Part shown: positions 8,958 to 18,309 of the stretch, one piece after another | How positions within the stretch are numbered: the first letter of the stretch is position 1 | Layout: each line of letters starts with the position of its first letter | From: Fictibacillus arsenicus | GTDB taxonomy: Bacteria > Bacillota > Bacilli > Bacillales > Fictibacillaceae | DNA length: 64,000 bases | Direction of reading: 5' to 3' | Assembly (NCBI RefSeq): GCF_001642935.1 | Contig: NZ_CP016761.1 | Span: forward strand, 3,720,001 to 3,784,000 | Program-made: the position numbers and the translations under genes | Notes under the pieces: generated by a model | Told to the model about the DNA's origin: nothing | Database searches by the model: none | What the model saw: the letters and a program-made list of their open reading frames with translations, nothing else

Positions 8958-10748
8958 TTATTTTTCATATTCAATGACAAGCATATCCCAATATTTCAAT
9001 GCTGGTATGATTACAGTCATTTTACCATCTTTTTGCTCAAAATCTAGTGTAACCGGGGAACCCAAATATTGGTCTGGAGAAGCAATCCATACGTTCTCCA
9101 CCTTTTTATCTGCTCGAATCTCTAACTCTATGTCTTTCATTTCTTTCGGCTCTGTCTGCATACCCTCATTATCTCTCCACTCCATCGTAGATGCATCTGT
9201 AAAATTAATAAGGTGGACGATATCCTGATTCTCTTTTTCATAGGAAGAATAGTGGATCTCACCTTTTTTAAACTCAGGAGAAACCTTGACCTCTTTACTG
9301 ACAGCATCCACTTCAAAAGATCCTGGCTTAACACCATCACGAAGGTAGTTTTGATAACCTGTTAAAAAATCGTAATACGAGATTAATCGACTCTCGAGCT
9401 GATCTGTTATCTCCAGGTTTTTATGTGGAAAGTATTCTTTGGAAAGCATGTTTTCCCCGAGCTCTAAATGAGACCCGCCTGCTGAAAAGATTACGGCATT
9501 CGTTAGCAGAACGGCCGGTGTATTAAATTCGCCCGTACTGTCTGACAGATCATAATTCATGTAGGCAGCAAGGACCGTATTTTTTTGGAAACCGCTGTAG
9601 TTATTGTTCTGCTCAATAACCTGCTTTAGATGACTGAAGTGATTGAAAGGCTCCCAAATTTCCGTATAAAGAAAGTCAACAGGTGCTTGTTGAGCGATAT
9701 TGATCTGTGCATACTGATTTACGGCGTTCATGACCAGAGGGACGTTCAACGCTTCTTTTGCCGCTTTTAAGAAGTCGATGTATGACTTGTCAAGCGCTAC
9801 GATATTTCCTTCATAATCCCAACGCATTCCCCGGTCACCGAGCTGGTCCACATGCCAGCCGTCAAATGGGAGCTTGCTGAATGCTTCTATTTCCTTTTTA
9901 AGCAAAAAGGATTGCCACTCTTTATTGGACGGATCAAGGAGCATAATATCACTCGCCCATGAATCGGGCAGCGGGTGAGAATCCTGTGTCTCATGAGCAG
10001 AGTCTTGAAACAGCCCCCACTCCCGCTTCACGCCGTCTTTTTCCGAATCCTCATACGCACCGAACAACAAGTTATAGTTCATAGCCATCATGTTGAGTTT
10101 ATGGGACAAGTCTATATATTGCTTAACGGTTTGGTAAGAAACAGGTCTGTTCGCGATATCTGGCCATTCCTTCTCTAGTGGGCTGCCTTCCGGCGGAATC
10201 GGCTGATTATGTTTATACTGCCAATCGTAAAATTGAACACCGTTGATATGATAGCGATTTAAACGTTTCATCACCTTTTGCTGCTCAGCCGCTTCCATCT
10301 GACCAAAATCGGCTAAATACCCGTAACGCGGGAACTTTGACCAATCCTCTGATACATCCACTGCAATGTTCAAATGGTCAACATACTCTTTTTCTTTCTT
10401 TAAAAGGACTTCTACCAAATATCCTTTTTCATTATCTTTCGGTGTTTTCCACTCCCAAATAAATGTTTCGTCTTGCTTTATTACTTTTTCCTCTTCTTTT
10501 ACCGTTTCGTCACCATGACGATAACGAATGACGAGGGACTCTCCGTTCATTTTTTGTTTTAAGTTTAATGTAAAGTGAACCGTATCACCTGGATTATACC
10601 GGGCTTTGTCGGTTTCGACCGAATCCAGATAATCGGTCTTCTCTTCTTTTTCATCGATCTCAACGACAGTGCTTTTGGATGAGCATGCCGCAAGCAAAAG
10701 ACACATGCAAACAAACATCGGCAGAATGATTGATGAATTTTTTCTCAT
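8958..10748 (-). CDS. GH66 dextranase-type lipoprotein
   Basis: A 596-residue surface lipoprotein; its signal peptide ends in LLAAC. An immunoglobulin-like domain (about 40–130) precedes a TIM barrel. The barrel has the features of glycoside hydrolase family 66 (dextranases and cycloisomaltooligosaccharide glucanotransferases): FDGWHVDQLGDRG with the likely nucleophile Asp, and FLYTEIWEPF with the likely acid/base Glu. GH66 acts on alpha-1,6-glucans. It overlaps the permease gene by ATGA, so the enzyme is made together with the transporter. Hydrolysis to isomaltooligosaccharides followed by uptake is the simplest reading; cyclising activity cannot be excluded. Confidence 0.82.
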   Translation of the reverse strand: MRKNSSIILPMFVCMCLLLAACSSKSTVVEIDEKEEKTDYLDSVETDKARYNPGDTVHFTLNLKQKMNGESLVIRYRHGDETVKEEEKVIKQDETFIWEWKTPKDNEKGYLVEVLLKKEKEYVDHLNIAVDVSEDWSKFPRYGYLADFGQMEAAEQQKVMKRLNRYHINGVQFYDWQYKHNQPIPPEGSPLEKEWPDIANRPVSYQTVKQYIDLSHKLNMMAMNYNLLFGAYEDSEKDGVKREWGLFQDSAHETQDSHPLPDSWASDIMLLDPSNKEWQSFLLKKEIEAFSKLPFDGWHVDQLGDRGMRWDYEGNIVALDKSYIDFLKAAKEALNVPLVMNAVNQYAQINIAQQAPVDFLYTEIWEPFNHFSHLKQVIEQNNNYSGFQKNTVLAAYMNYDLSDSTGEFNTPAVLLTNAVIFSAGGSHLELGENMLSKEYFPHKNLEITDQLESRLISYYDFLTGYQNYLRDGVKPGSFEVDAVSKEVKVSPEFKKGEIHYSSYEKENQDIVHLINFTDASTMEWRDNEGMQTEPKEMKDIELEIRADKKVENVWIASPDQYLGSPVTLDFEQKDGKMTVIIPALKYWDMLVIEYEK

Positions 10749-11587
10749 CCTTTCATACTTCCTTCACTTAACCCGCTCTTCACAAAATGTTTTTGGAAGA
10801 TGATATAGATCAAGACAACCGGCAGAAGTGCGATGATAGACGCCGCGAAGATCCATGCCCAGTTGCTGGCGTGCTGCCCTTGAAACATCATGAGTGCGAT
10901 CGGCAGTGTACGGAGTGCTTCATCTTTTATAATGGTAAGTGCCACAAAGTACTCATCCCATGTTCCTGAAAAGGAGAAGATGGCCATTGTTCCTAATGCC
11001 GGTTTCGACAAGGGCAAGTAAATATTCCAAAAAATACGCCAGTTTCCGCCGCCATCGATCCGGATGGAATCTTCGAGCTCTTTCGGAATCGTTTCAAAAA
11101 AGCCCCGAAGAAAGAATGTTGATCCGACTACTCCGCCGCCGATGTAGAGAAGCCATAATCCTGCGTACGTATTTACGAGTCCAAGATTACTGATAACCGT
11201 AAATTGAGGAACGATTGCAAGCACAACGGGAATCATCATCGTAAAAAGGAACATGCGAAACAGAAATTCTTTAAACGGAAAATGAAAACGTGCGAACGCA
11301 TATGCGGTCAACGCACCTAAAAACAAGCTGCCGATCATCGAAACTCCCGCGATCAATAAGCTGTTTAAAAAATAACGGAAAAAGTTATTCCTGTTCCAAA
11401 CCGTTTCATAGTTATCCAGATTCGGTGTGACGGAGAAAACCTCGCTCGGCCGGGGCAGCGTATACGCATTGTCTACGAACGTCGTTAAAAGCATATAGAT
11501 AAACGGAACAATAAATATGGCTGCACCTGCTATCAGTACGGCATATACGACAAACTTCCAAAACAAACTCGTTTTTGTTGTATACAC
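10745..11587 (-). CDS. Sugar ABC transporter permease, MalG type
   Basis: A 280-residue inner-membrane permease with six predicted helices. It carries the EAA-type cytoplasmic loop ELEDSIRIDGGGNWRIFWNI, which contacts the ATPase. The C-terminal end QKHFVKSGLSEGSMKG is typical of the CUT1 MalG/AraQ branch. It is the second of two permeases and overlaps the GH66 gene by 4 nt. No ATPase gene is present in the locus, so a shared MsmX-like ATPase elsewhere is expected, as is usual for CUT1 systems in Bacillus. Confidence 0.9.
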   Translation of the reverse strand: MYTTKTSLFWKFVVYAVLIAGAAIFIVPFIYMLLTTFVDNAYTLPRPSEVFSVTPNLDNYETVWNRNNFFRYFLNSLLIAGVSMIGSLFLGALTAYAFARFHFPFKEFLFRMFLFTMMIPVVLAIVPQFTVISNLGLVNTYAGLWLLYIGGGVVGSTFFLRGFFETIPKELEDSIRIDGGGNWRIFWNIYLPLSKPALGTMAIFSFSGTWDEYFVALTIIKDEALRTLPIALMMFQGQHASNWAWIFAASIIALLPVVLIYIIFQKHFVKSGLSEGSMKG

Positions 11588-11615
11588 GCTTTGTCCTCCT
11601 TTCTAAAAGACAAAA

Positions 11616-12593
11616 TTAAAAGTATCTCTGGTTTCCTATCTTCTTTTGCTGTGTCCATGTTATGAAAAAGATCGTAAGTCCCATCATGACACCTAGTGCA
11701 GAAGAATAGCCAAAATTAAAATTGTTGAACGCTTCCTTATAAATCATGCTTTGTAAAACTTCGGTCTGGCCGATCGGGCCGCCATTCGTAATAAAGTACA
11801 CTTGCGGGAAAATATTAAATGCGCCGATCACCAGGTTTATCAATACAAAGATCGTCACCGGACCTAACAATGGAATCGTAACATTCCGGAACAAGCGCAG
11901 TCCGTTTGCGCCGTCAATGCTCGCTGCTTCATACAGCTCTTTTGGAATTCCCTGCAGTGCTGCTAAATAGATAACAACCGTCCATCCGACTGTTTTCCAA
12001 ATGTGAAATGTCCAGATCACAAACATGGCTGTCCATTGATTTTGCAGCCAGCTGATTGGTTCATCGATGATTCCAAGCTTCGTATGCAGCAAAAAGTTAA
12101 TAAGGCCATTCTCTCCGTCAGCAAACAAATAGCGGAATAAAAAAGCAACCACGATCCAGGATGTGATGATAGGCAAATAATAAAGCGTCCTGAATGTAAT
12201 TTTGTATTTTATAAAATGCATGTTGATCAAAACAGCAAATACCAGACCTAAAAACCAGTTGATCGGTACGGTAACCACTGTGTTTAAAAGTGTATTTCTG
12301 ACTGCGTATTTGAATTGTTCATCACGAAACGCTTCTTTATAATTTTCAAGACCTACAAATGGACTCTCTGCCCCTGGAATGATGCTGTAGTCTTGAAAGC
12401 TCATAATAACCCCTTTAATTAAGGGATAAATAACAAAGACTACCGCTCCAATCAAACCAATCATGATAAAGGGAAATACTTCCCCCCATTGTTTGATACC
12501 TTTTGTAATGGCACTCTTCTTTCCTTCTGGTTTGGGATTTGGCTGCTGATTGTATTTTGGCGCATTATTTAATGCTGGTTTTACAGATGCCAT
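11616..12593 (-). CDS. Sugar ABC transporter permease, MalF type
   Basis: A 325-residue permease with about six helices. It has the EAA loop (KELYEAASIDGANGLRLFRN) and a long, charged, Gln/Asn-rich cytoplasmic N-terminus (residues 1–35). The ATG at 12593 lies 5 nt after GGGGGGAG; the longer open frame to 12638 has no ribosome site. It pairs with the MalG-type permease 28 bp downstream and with the binding protein upstream to form one CUT1 importer. Confidence 0.9.
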   Translation of the reverse strand: MASVKPALNNAPKYNQQPNPKPEGKKSAITKGIKQWGEVFPFIMIGLIGAVVFVIYPLIKGVIMSFQDYSIIPGAESPFVGLENYKEAFRDEQFKYAVRNTLLNTVVTVPINWFLGLVFAVLINMHFIKYKITFRTLYYLPIITSWIVVAFLFRYLFADGENGLINFLLHTKLGIIDEPISWLQNQWTAMFVIWTFHIWKTVGWTVVIYLAALQGIPKELYEAASIDGANGLRLFRNVTIPLLGPVTIFVLINLVIGAFNIFPQVYFITNGGPIGQTEVLQSMIYKEAFNNFNFGYSSALGVMMGLTIFFITWTQQKKIGNQRYF

Positions 12594-12664
12594 CTTTCTC
12601 CCCCCTTGCGATCTGATAGTGGAACAAATGCACTCCACTCAATGTGAAGTGCATCTGCTTTTTC

Positions 12665-13942
12665 CTATTTCTTAAGGATGGCTTCTCCTTGTTTAGCAGC
12701 ATCATCCAGCGCTTCTTTTGCTGACATCTTGCCGCGGAGTGCTTTTTCAATGTTCAAGTTAAACACTTGTTCAAATTCAGACCATTGCGGAATTGGTGTC
12801 CTTGGTAATGCGGTTTCCAATTGATCGACATACTCCTTTACAAAAGGAACCTTTAAAAACTCAGGATCTTTTGCCGCGTTCATGTTTGTTGGGATCAGGC
12901 CTGTTTCAGACATCAGTTTCTGAGGTTCTTCTGTCAGCATCCATTGTGCAAATGTCCAAGCTTCTTCTGGATGCTTGGAGTTTGCAAAGATGACGAGATC
13001 CTCTCCACCGATTACAGAACGGCTGCCACCCGGCCCTTCAGGTATCAGACTGCGAACGGTATACTCCAGCGGGTCTTCTTTTTTCTTCTCTTCATTCATC
13101 AAGACACTGTAGAACCAGGGTCCGTCATCAAGCATCATATATTCATGCTTCTTGATTCCATCCCAGGCACCTGGCTCACCGCCAAGGATGGTTGGGCTTA
13201 AGATTTTGTCTTTGTTCCACTGGATAAGCTGTTCTAATGCTTTTACGCTTTCAGGACTGTTTACAAAACCATCAATCTTTGTGTAATCATCGTTGGTTAA
13301 TTTTCCGCCTAAGCTCCAGAAATATGGAAGCACACCCCAAGCATTGGCTCCCCCGATCGTGATTCCGCCTTTAGCTCCAGCATCCTTTGCTTTTTTAGCT
13401 GCCGCCGCAAGCTCTTCCATCGTTTTTGGAACTTCTGTTACACCAGCTTTGTCTAATACTTTCTTGTCATAGATTGCTATTTTTGTGTTCGTATTCACTG
13501 GAACACCGTAGTATTTTCCATCAAAAATATTTGTAGCCATTGGACCTTCAAATACAGACGATTTTACATTATCGAAACCATCTAAGCTGCTGACTTCTTT
13601 TAAAGCACCCATTTTTGCAAACTCTGGCACCCAGATGATGTCCATACGCATGAGGTCTGGAGCTGCGTTTCCGGAGACACCTGCGATAACTTGCTGCTTT
13701 AGTCCTTCATAAGGCATACGTGTTAGTTTTAGCTTAATATGAGGATGTTCTTTTTCAAACATCGGTTTAATCTTTTCTTTTAATACTTTTTCTTCTTGAT
13801 CACTGTAAGTATGCCAATATTCAATCGTCACTTTTCCATCTGAGCTCTTTTCCGATGAATGATCAGAGGATGAGCAAGCGCTTACAAAAAGCAAAGCAAT
13901 AATAGACAGGATCCCTAACACTTTAGAAAAAGGTGTTTTCAT
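12665..13942 (-). CDS. Sugar ABC transporter substrate-binding lipoprotein (paralogue 1)
   Basis: A 425-residue MalE-like binding protein and the first gene of the leftward locus. The signal peptide ends in the lipobox LFVSAC. A family 1 solute-binding fold follows, with IEYWHTYSDQEEKV near the start and IGGEDLVIFANS, EEAWTFAQWML in the second lobe. The ligand is inferred from the neighbouring GH66 enzyme to be an isomalto- or related gluco-oligosaccharide. Transcription probably begins in the 13943–14060 gap, where a cre site lies. Confidence 0.9.
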   Translation of the reverse strand: MKTPFSKVLGILSIIALLFVSACSSSDHSSEKSSDGKVTIEYWHTYSDQEEKVLKEKIKPMFEKEHPHIKLKLTRMPYEGLKQQVIAGVSGNAAPDLMRMDIIWVPEFAKMGALKEVSSLDGFDNVKSSVFEGPMATNIFDGKYYGVPVNTNTKIAIYDKKVLDKAGVTEVPKTMEELAAAAKKAKDAGAKGGITIGGANAWGVLPYFWSLGGKLTNDDYTKIDGFVNSPESVKALEQLIQWNKDKILSPTILGGEPGAWDGIKKHEYMMLDDGPWFYSVLMNEEKKKEDPLEYTVRSLIPEGPGGSRSVIGGEDLVIFANSKHPEEAWTFAQWMLTEEPQKLMSETGLIPTNMNAAKDPEFLKVPFVKEYVDQLETALPRTPIPQWSEFEQVFNLNIEKALRGKMSAKEALDDAAKQGEAILKK

Positions 13943-13997
13943 TTTTAAATCCCCCTTTGGTGTTGTTCGTTCTATTATTAAAAATTTTCAGAATATT

Positions 13998-14011
13998 TGT
14001 AACCGCTTCCA
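13998..14011. promoter_or_regulatory. cre upstream of the dextran-type locus
   Basis: TGTAACCGCTTCCA matches cre (TGWAANCGNTNWCA) at 13 of 14 positions, 56 bp before the binding-protein start. It predicts glucose repression of the whole locus. Confidence 0.6.
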
Positions 14012-14065
14012 TTATCAGAATGGTGTATTATCTTCCACACTCTATCTCATCCTTCTTAATGAACT

Positions 14066-14112
14066 AATAAAAAAGGTGTACGATCTCCCTTTTTTAAGAG
14101 AAATAGTACACC
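14066..14112 (-). terminator. Terminator of the SolA-type oxidase gene
   Basis: GGTGTAC and GTACACC arms with an inner TCTC/GAGA pair, followed on the minus strand by a T run. Confidence 0.85.
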
Positions 14113-14176
14113 ATAACTTTTATATCAATGTTTGTTAGGCTGTTTGCCACACAATCACTCGGTGACAGGTCCAACA

Positions 14177-15313
14177 TTAGAATCGATTTAGCGAAAACAA
14201 AGATATGTCATGTTCCGTTCGGCCACTCACAGCTAGCTGACTAAGCACCTCACCCATAACACTAGCAAACTTAAAACCATGCCCGGAAAATCCACAAGCG
14301 ATGATGACATTTTCATTTTCAGGGTGCTGATCAATAATAAAATGATGGTCACTCGATTGGGTCATTAAGCATGTTTTCCCTTCGTTGAGCTTTCTATTTG
14401 CTTCGGGAAGATAGTTTTCTAGAAAATCACGCAGCTCACCTTCATCCGATTCATAAGCTCCAAAGTTTTGGGAATGCTGATCAGGATCAATGGGTTGGCC
14501 GCCGTCCGTTCGTCCCAACTTAAGACCAGTACCGTTGATATTAGGAAAGCCGTAGAACATTTTATCAACATCATCGACATAAAAGGATGGAAAATGACCG
14601 ACATTGAACAGGTCCTCCGGTGTTTCAAACCAGCATACGACTTTGCGGACGGGTTGTACAGGAAGCTTCAACGAAGGTAACATCTTAGCCGCCCATGCTC
14701 CTACGGTCACAATCACTTTTTTTGATAAATATTCATTTCTCTCCGTTTTAATTCTAATTAACTCATCACTATTTATTTCAATTTGTTGCACGGGAGAATT
14801 TATCAAAAGCTTGGCGCCATTTTTAAGTGCCATTTCTTTATAGGCTTGAACTGCATTTTCGCTATACACCAATCCAGATTCTGTTTCATAGCATCCAATA
14901 AAGTCACTTGGCACATGAATTCCCGGCCATTTTTCCACTATATCGCTTGCAGACATGACGTTTAATGGGAGGTCATACCTCCGAGCTGCTTCTATGGTTT
15001 CTTGGAGAAACACAGAATCCTTTGGACCTAATCCGAGAACACCGGTTTTTTCAAAAATTTTGGTTCCACTTTGTTTTTCTAATTCTGCCCATAATTGCTG
15101 AGCACGTTGAACTAACTTTACATACTGTACTCCTTCTCCATATGCATGGCGGATCATCCGGGTACCCCCATGGTGACTGCCATGATCATGCGGAGGATTA
15201 AATGAATCGATCAATAGTGTCTTTACATTTTGTTTTGCTAGAAAAGCACCCGCCGCCATTCCCATTGTGCCGGCGCCAATAACTGTTACATCAAAAACGG
15301 TTCCTTGTGTCAT
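14177..15313 (-). CDS. SolA/MSOX-type FAD amine oxidase (N-methyl amino acid oxidase)
   Basis: A 378-residue flavoenzyme of the monomeric sarcosine / N-methyltryptophan oxidase family, which oxidises secondary amino acids to imines with production of hydrogen peroxide. The FAD-binding dinucleotide motif is VIGAGTMGMAAG. The family segment GSHHGGTRMIRHAYGEG follows. The Cys in KTCLMTQSSDHHFIID sits where these enzymes bind FAD covalently, and GFSGHGFKF is conserved. It lies 79 bp downstream of metQ behind a terminator-like hairpin, so it may be read through from the SAM-controlled transporter operon. The substrate is not known. Confidence 0.85.
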   Translation of the reverse strand: MTQGTVFDVTVIGAGTMGMAAGAFLAKQNVKTLLIDSFNPPHDHGSHHGGTRMIRHAYGEGVQYVKLVQRAQQLWAELEKQSGTKIFEKTGVLGLGPKDSVFLQETIEAARRYDLPLNVMSASDIVEKWPGIHVPSDFIGCYETESGLVYSENAVQAYKEMALKNGAKLLINSPVQQIEINSDELIRIKTERNEYLSKKVIVTVGAWAAKMLPSLKLPVQPVRKVVCWFETPEDLFNVGHFPSFYVDDVDKMFYGFPNINGTGLKLGRTDGGQPIDPDQHSQNFGAYESDEGELRDFLENYLPEANRKLNEGKTCLMTQSSDHHFIIDQHPENENVIIACGFSGHGFKFASVMGEVLSQLAVSGRTEHDISLFSLNRF

Positions 15314-15346
15314 CTTATTTACTCCTATGTTTTTTCTATGTCTATA

Positions 15347-15388
15347 TAAAAATTGAACTGTTTATTTTATTAAACAGTCCAATTTCAT
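15347..15388 (-). terminator. Terminator after metQ
   Basis: ATTGGACTGTTTA and TAAACAGTTCAAT form a near-perfect stem with a short T run on the minus strand. Confidence 0.75.
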
Positions 15389-15391
15389 TAC

Positions 15392-16234
15392 TTAATTTTG
15401 TTTATAATCATCTAAATAAGAGATTGGTTCTACAACTGGAATCGCAGCACCATTAAAGTGTTTTTTGATAAAGTTTGTCACTTCTTCAGTATGATAGATA
15501 TCTGCAATTTGTTTCAATGTCTTATCATCTTTACGTTTCGTTTGAGCAGCGATAATGTTAACGTATGCTTTATTGCTTGCATCTTCACCAAAAATAGGAT
15601 CTTTTGTTGGGTTTAACCCAGCATTAATCGCCATATCACAGTTAATAATGGAAGCCGCCGCATCGTCTAAACCACGTGCTGTTTGCCCAGCGTCTACTGG
15701 AGTGATTTTTAAGTTTTTAGGATTTTTTTCAACATTTTCTAGACCGCCAGCACCAGTAAAGCCTTCTTTTAATGTGATAAGACCTGCTTTTTGCATTAAC
15801 AATAGTGCTCTTCCTAGATTCGTAGGGTCTTTTGGAATAATCACTTGGTCCCCGTCTTTAAATTCGCTAACTTCTTTAATTTTTTTAGAATACATTCCCA
15901 TCGGCCAGATAGAAGTTGTACCTATAGCTGCTAAATCAAGATTACGGTCTTTTTTAAAGCTATCAAAATATACAACAGTTTGAAATGCATTGATATCAAT
16001 TTCTCCACTATCTAATGCAAGGTTTGGTTGAACATAATCATCGAATTTGACAATTTCAAGAGTAATTCCTTTTTCTTTCGCAAGCTTTTTAACTAATTCC
16101 CAAGTTGGAACTTCTGCTGATGATGTACCGACTATAACTGTTTTACTGCCTTCGCTATTATCTGAACTGCTGTTTGAACCACAGGCAGAAAGTAATAGAA
16201 GTAATCCTACTAAAATAATGGCTAATTTTTTCAT
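15392..16234 (-). CDS. metQ: Methionine ABC transporter substrate-binding lipoprotein MetQ
   Basis: A 280-residue NlpA/MetQ family lipoprotein with lipobox LLSAC. Family segments include DDYVQPNLALDSGEIDINAFQTVVYF and IPKDPTNLGRALLLM in order. It captures methionine, often including D-methionine, at the outer face of the membrane and passes it to MetI. It is the last gene of metN-metI-metQ, 62 bp after metI and followed by a terminator. Confidence 0.95.
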   Translation of the reverse strand: MKKLAIILVGLLLLLSACGSNSSSDNSEGSKTVIVGTSSAEVPTWELVKKLAKEKGITLEIVKFDDYVQPNLALDSGEIDINAFQTVVYFDSFKKDRNLDLAAIGTTSIWPMGMYSKKIKEVSEFKDGDQVIIPKDPTNLGRALLLMQKAGLITLKEGFTGAGGLENVEKNPKNLKITPVDAGQTARGLDDAAASIINCDMAINAGLNPTKDPIFGEDASNKAYVNIIAAQTKRKDDKTLKQIADIYHTEEVTNFIKKHFNGAAIPVVEPISYLDDYKQN

Positions 16235-16296
16235 GTTTATAATCCCCTATGCTGTTTTTTTTTATAAAAGGATAACCTTTTACAAACGAATATGTT

Positions 16297-16959
16297 TTAG
16301 TTTCTTCTCAATTTTTTCGCGATCACGTTCCCTATTGATTGAACAAGTTGAACCATGATAATGAGTGTGACAACGGTAATGACCATAACCTCTGTTTTAA
16401 ATTGGTTATATCCATACGTAATCGCTAGATCACCGATTCCACCGCCACCAACGGCCCCCGCCATTGCGGAAGCACCGATTAATCCAATTGTCGCGATGGT
16501 TAAAGCTAACACAAGAGAGCTTCGTGCTTCAGGAAGGAGAAATCTCCAAATAATTTGCCAAGGAGTCGCCCCCATGGCTTGAGCTAATTCGATGGTCCCT
16601 TGATCCACTTCAAGAAGTGAGTTTTCAACTAAACGCCCGATATAAAAGGCTGTATAGAGGACAAGTGGGACAATTGCAGCAGTCGTACCAATTGAAGTTC
16701 CGACTACTAAGCGAGTAAAAGGAATAATCGCCACAACTAGAATAATAAAAGGAATCGATCGAAAAATATTGATAATAACGTTAAGAATATTGAAGACTAT
16801 TTTATTTTCTAGAATCCCGTGTTCTCTCGTAATCACTAACACTACGCCAATTGGCATACCAATAATGATCGAAATAATCAGCCCTACAATAACCATATAT
16901 AAGGTTTGATCAATAGCAGTTAAAAATTCAGGCCAGAACCAGCTCCAATCAAATGGCAT
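16297..16959 (-). CDS. metI: Methionine ABC transporter permease MetI (MetP)
   Basis: A 220-residue permease with five predicted helices. The family sequence FRSIPFIILVVAIIPFTRLV and the EAA loop (ELAQAMGATPWQIIWRFLLP) are present. It overlaps the metN end by 11 nt, so the genes are coupled. It is called metP in Bacillus subtilis. Confidence 0.95.
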   Translation of the reverse strand: MPFDWSWFWPEFLTAIDQTLYMVIVGLIISIIIGMPIGVVLVITREHGILENKIVFNILNVIINIFRSIPFIILVVAIIPFTRLVVGTSIGTTAAIVPLVLYTAFYIGRLVENSLLEVDQGTIELAQAMGATPWQIIWRFLLPEARSSLVLALTIATIGLIGASAMAGAVGGGGIGDLAITYGYNQFKTEVMVITVVTLIIMVQLVQSIGNVIAKKLRRN

Positions 16960-17989
16960 CTTTAGACACCTCCTTTATCACAGCATCATTCTCGTTTATA
17001 TATTGAATCGCACGATTAATCTCTTCACGGTCTCCCTTAAATTCAACTAGCAAATTTCCAAATGGAACTCCCTGGAGCTCTGTTACCATCCCGTGGATCA
17101 CATTCAAATCGATAGAAAATTTTTTAGCCGTATTCGAGAGCAACGGTGTATTGGTCGATGCGCCCTTAAAGATAATCCGGTAAATACCATGTGGGTTCGT
17201 CTGACTACTTTCCTCAATTAATCGTTTGATCGAAGGTGGAATCGTTTGGTTCAATACCGTCCTCACAAAGCTTCTTGCAATTTTCGTTTTCGGCTCGGTG
17301 AACACATCGATGACAGAGCCTTGTTCAACAATTGTTCCCTTTTCTATGACCGCAACCTTGTCACAAACATCACGGATGACATTCATCTCATGGGTAATCA
17401 TTAAAATCGTGATGCCTAACTCGTCCCGAACCTTGCGCAGTAATTCCAGTACCGCTTCCGTCGTATTCGGGTCAAGGGCAGATGTCGCTTCATCACAAAG
17501 GAGAATATCTGGATCTGTTGCCAATGCTCGTGCGATACCCACCCTTTGCTTTTGACCTCCTGATAGTTGTTCAGGATAATGATTCATCCGATCCGCCAAC
17601 CCAACGAAGGATAATAATTTTGTCACTTTCTCTTTAATCTCATCCTTCGGGACGCCTTCTAAAATAAGCGGCATCGCAACATTTTTGAAAATCGTTTTCG
17701 CTTGCAATAAGTTATATTGCTGAAAAATCATCCCGATTTTTTTTCGTTGCTTGCGTAAGTCCCTTGGATTAAGCGTAAGGAGGTCAACGTCATTAATCAG
17801 GACTTTCCCGGAAGTTGGACGTTCCAATATATTCACGCAGCGGATTAGTGTACTTTTCCCGGCACCACTAAATCCAACCACGCCGAAAATTTCTCCTTTA
17901 TCAACTTTTAGGTTGATTCCTTTCAAAGCTTCAACTTTTTTGTCTTTCCCTTTCCCAAAAACTTTGTGAACATCATCTAGTACAAGCAT
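16949..17989 (-). CDS. metN: Methionine ABC transporter ATP-binding protein MetN
   Basis: A 346-residue ATPase. Walker A is GFSGAGKST, the signature is LSGGQKQRVGIARAL and Walker B is ILLCDEATSALDP. A C-terminal NIL domain (about residues 265–340) binds methionine in this family and gives feedback inhibition. The ATG at 17989 lies 8 nt after AAAGGAG and is preferred to the in-frame ATG at 18013. It is the first gene behind the SAM-I riboswitch. Confidence 0.95.
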   Translation of the reverse strand: MLVLDDVHKVFGKGKDKKVEALKGINLKVDKGEIFGVVGFSGAGKSTLIRCVNILERPTSGKVLINDVDLLTLNPRDLRKQRKKIGMIFQQYNLLQAKTIFKNVAMPLILEGVPKDEIKEKVTKLLSFVGLADRMNHYPEQLSGGQKQRVGIARALATDPDILLCDEATSALDPNTTEAVLELLRKVRDELGITILMITHEMNVIRDVCDKVAVIEKGTIVEQGSVIDVFTEPKTKIARSFVRTVLNQTIPPSIKRLIEESSQTNPHGIYRIIFKGASTNTPLLSNTAKKFSIDLNVIHGMVTELQGVPFGNLLVEFKGDREEINRAIQYINENDAVIKEVSKDAI

Positions 17990-18032
17990 GTTGTAGTCTC
18001 CTTTTTCAAGCATCTAAACCTAAATAAAACAC

Positions 18033-18061
18033 AAAAAAACCACAATCATTTGAAAGTGGTT
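18033..18061 (-). terminator. SAM-controlled terminator of the met operon
   Basis: AACCAC and GTGGTT arms followed by a T run on the minus strand. It is the expression platform directly after the SAM-I aptamer and before metN. Confidence 0.85.
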
Positions 18062-18077
18062 AGCCGTTTATCTAAAC

Positions 18078-18180
18078 CTTATCTTTCAGAATGATATCAT
18101 TCTGCAGGAATTAGCACCTTTCATAAAAATGATGGTTGCTGGACGTCATAGGGCCTGTCCCTCAGTCTCTCTGGATAAGT
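18078..18180 (-). ncRNA. SAM-I riboswitch (S-box)
   Basis: On the minus strand: CTTATCCAGAGAG, then GACTGAGGGAC, GGCCCTATGACGTCC, AGCAACC and GGTGCTAATTCC, closing with GATAAG that pairs with the opening CTTATC (P1). This is the full S-box order. SAM binding should favour the terminator at 18033–18061 and shut off metNIQ. Confidence 0.95.
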
Positions 18181-18203
18181 TATTCTTTTATTTTACTTTT
18201 TTT

Positions 18204-18232
18204 AGTATATAAAAGTAATAGAATATAGTCAA
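18204..18232 (-). promoter_or_regulatory. Sigma-A promoter of the met operon
   Basis: TTGACT (18227–18232), 17-bp spacer, TATACT (18204–18209), placing transcription start just before the S-box. Confidence 0.8.
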
Positions 18233-18309
18233 TATTTTTTATTTTTTATTTTTTAAAATATGTGAAGGATAAAAAGGAAAAGTTATTATTTGCGTAATTC
18301 TTAAAAGTT

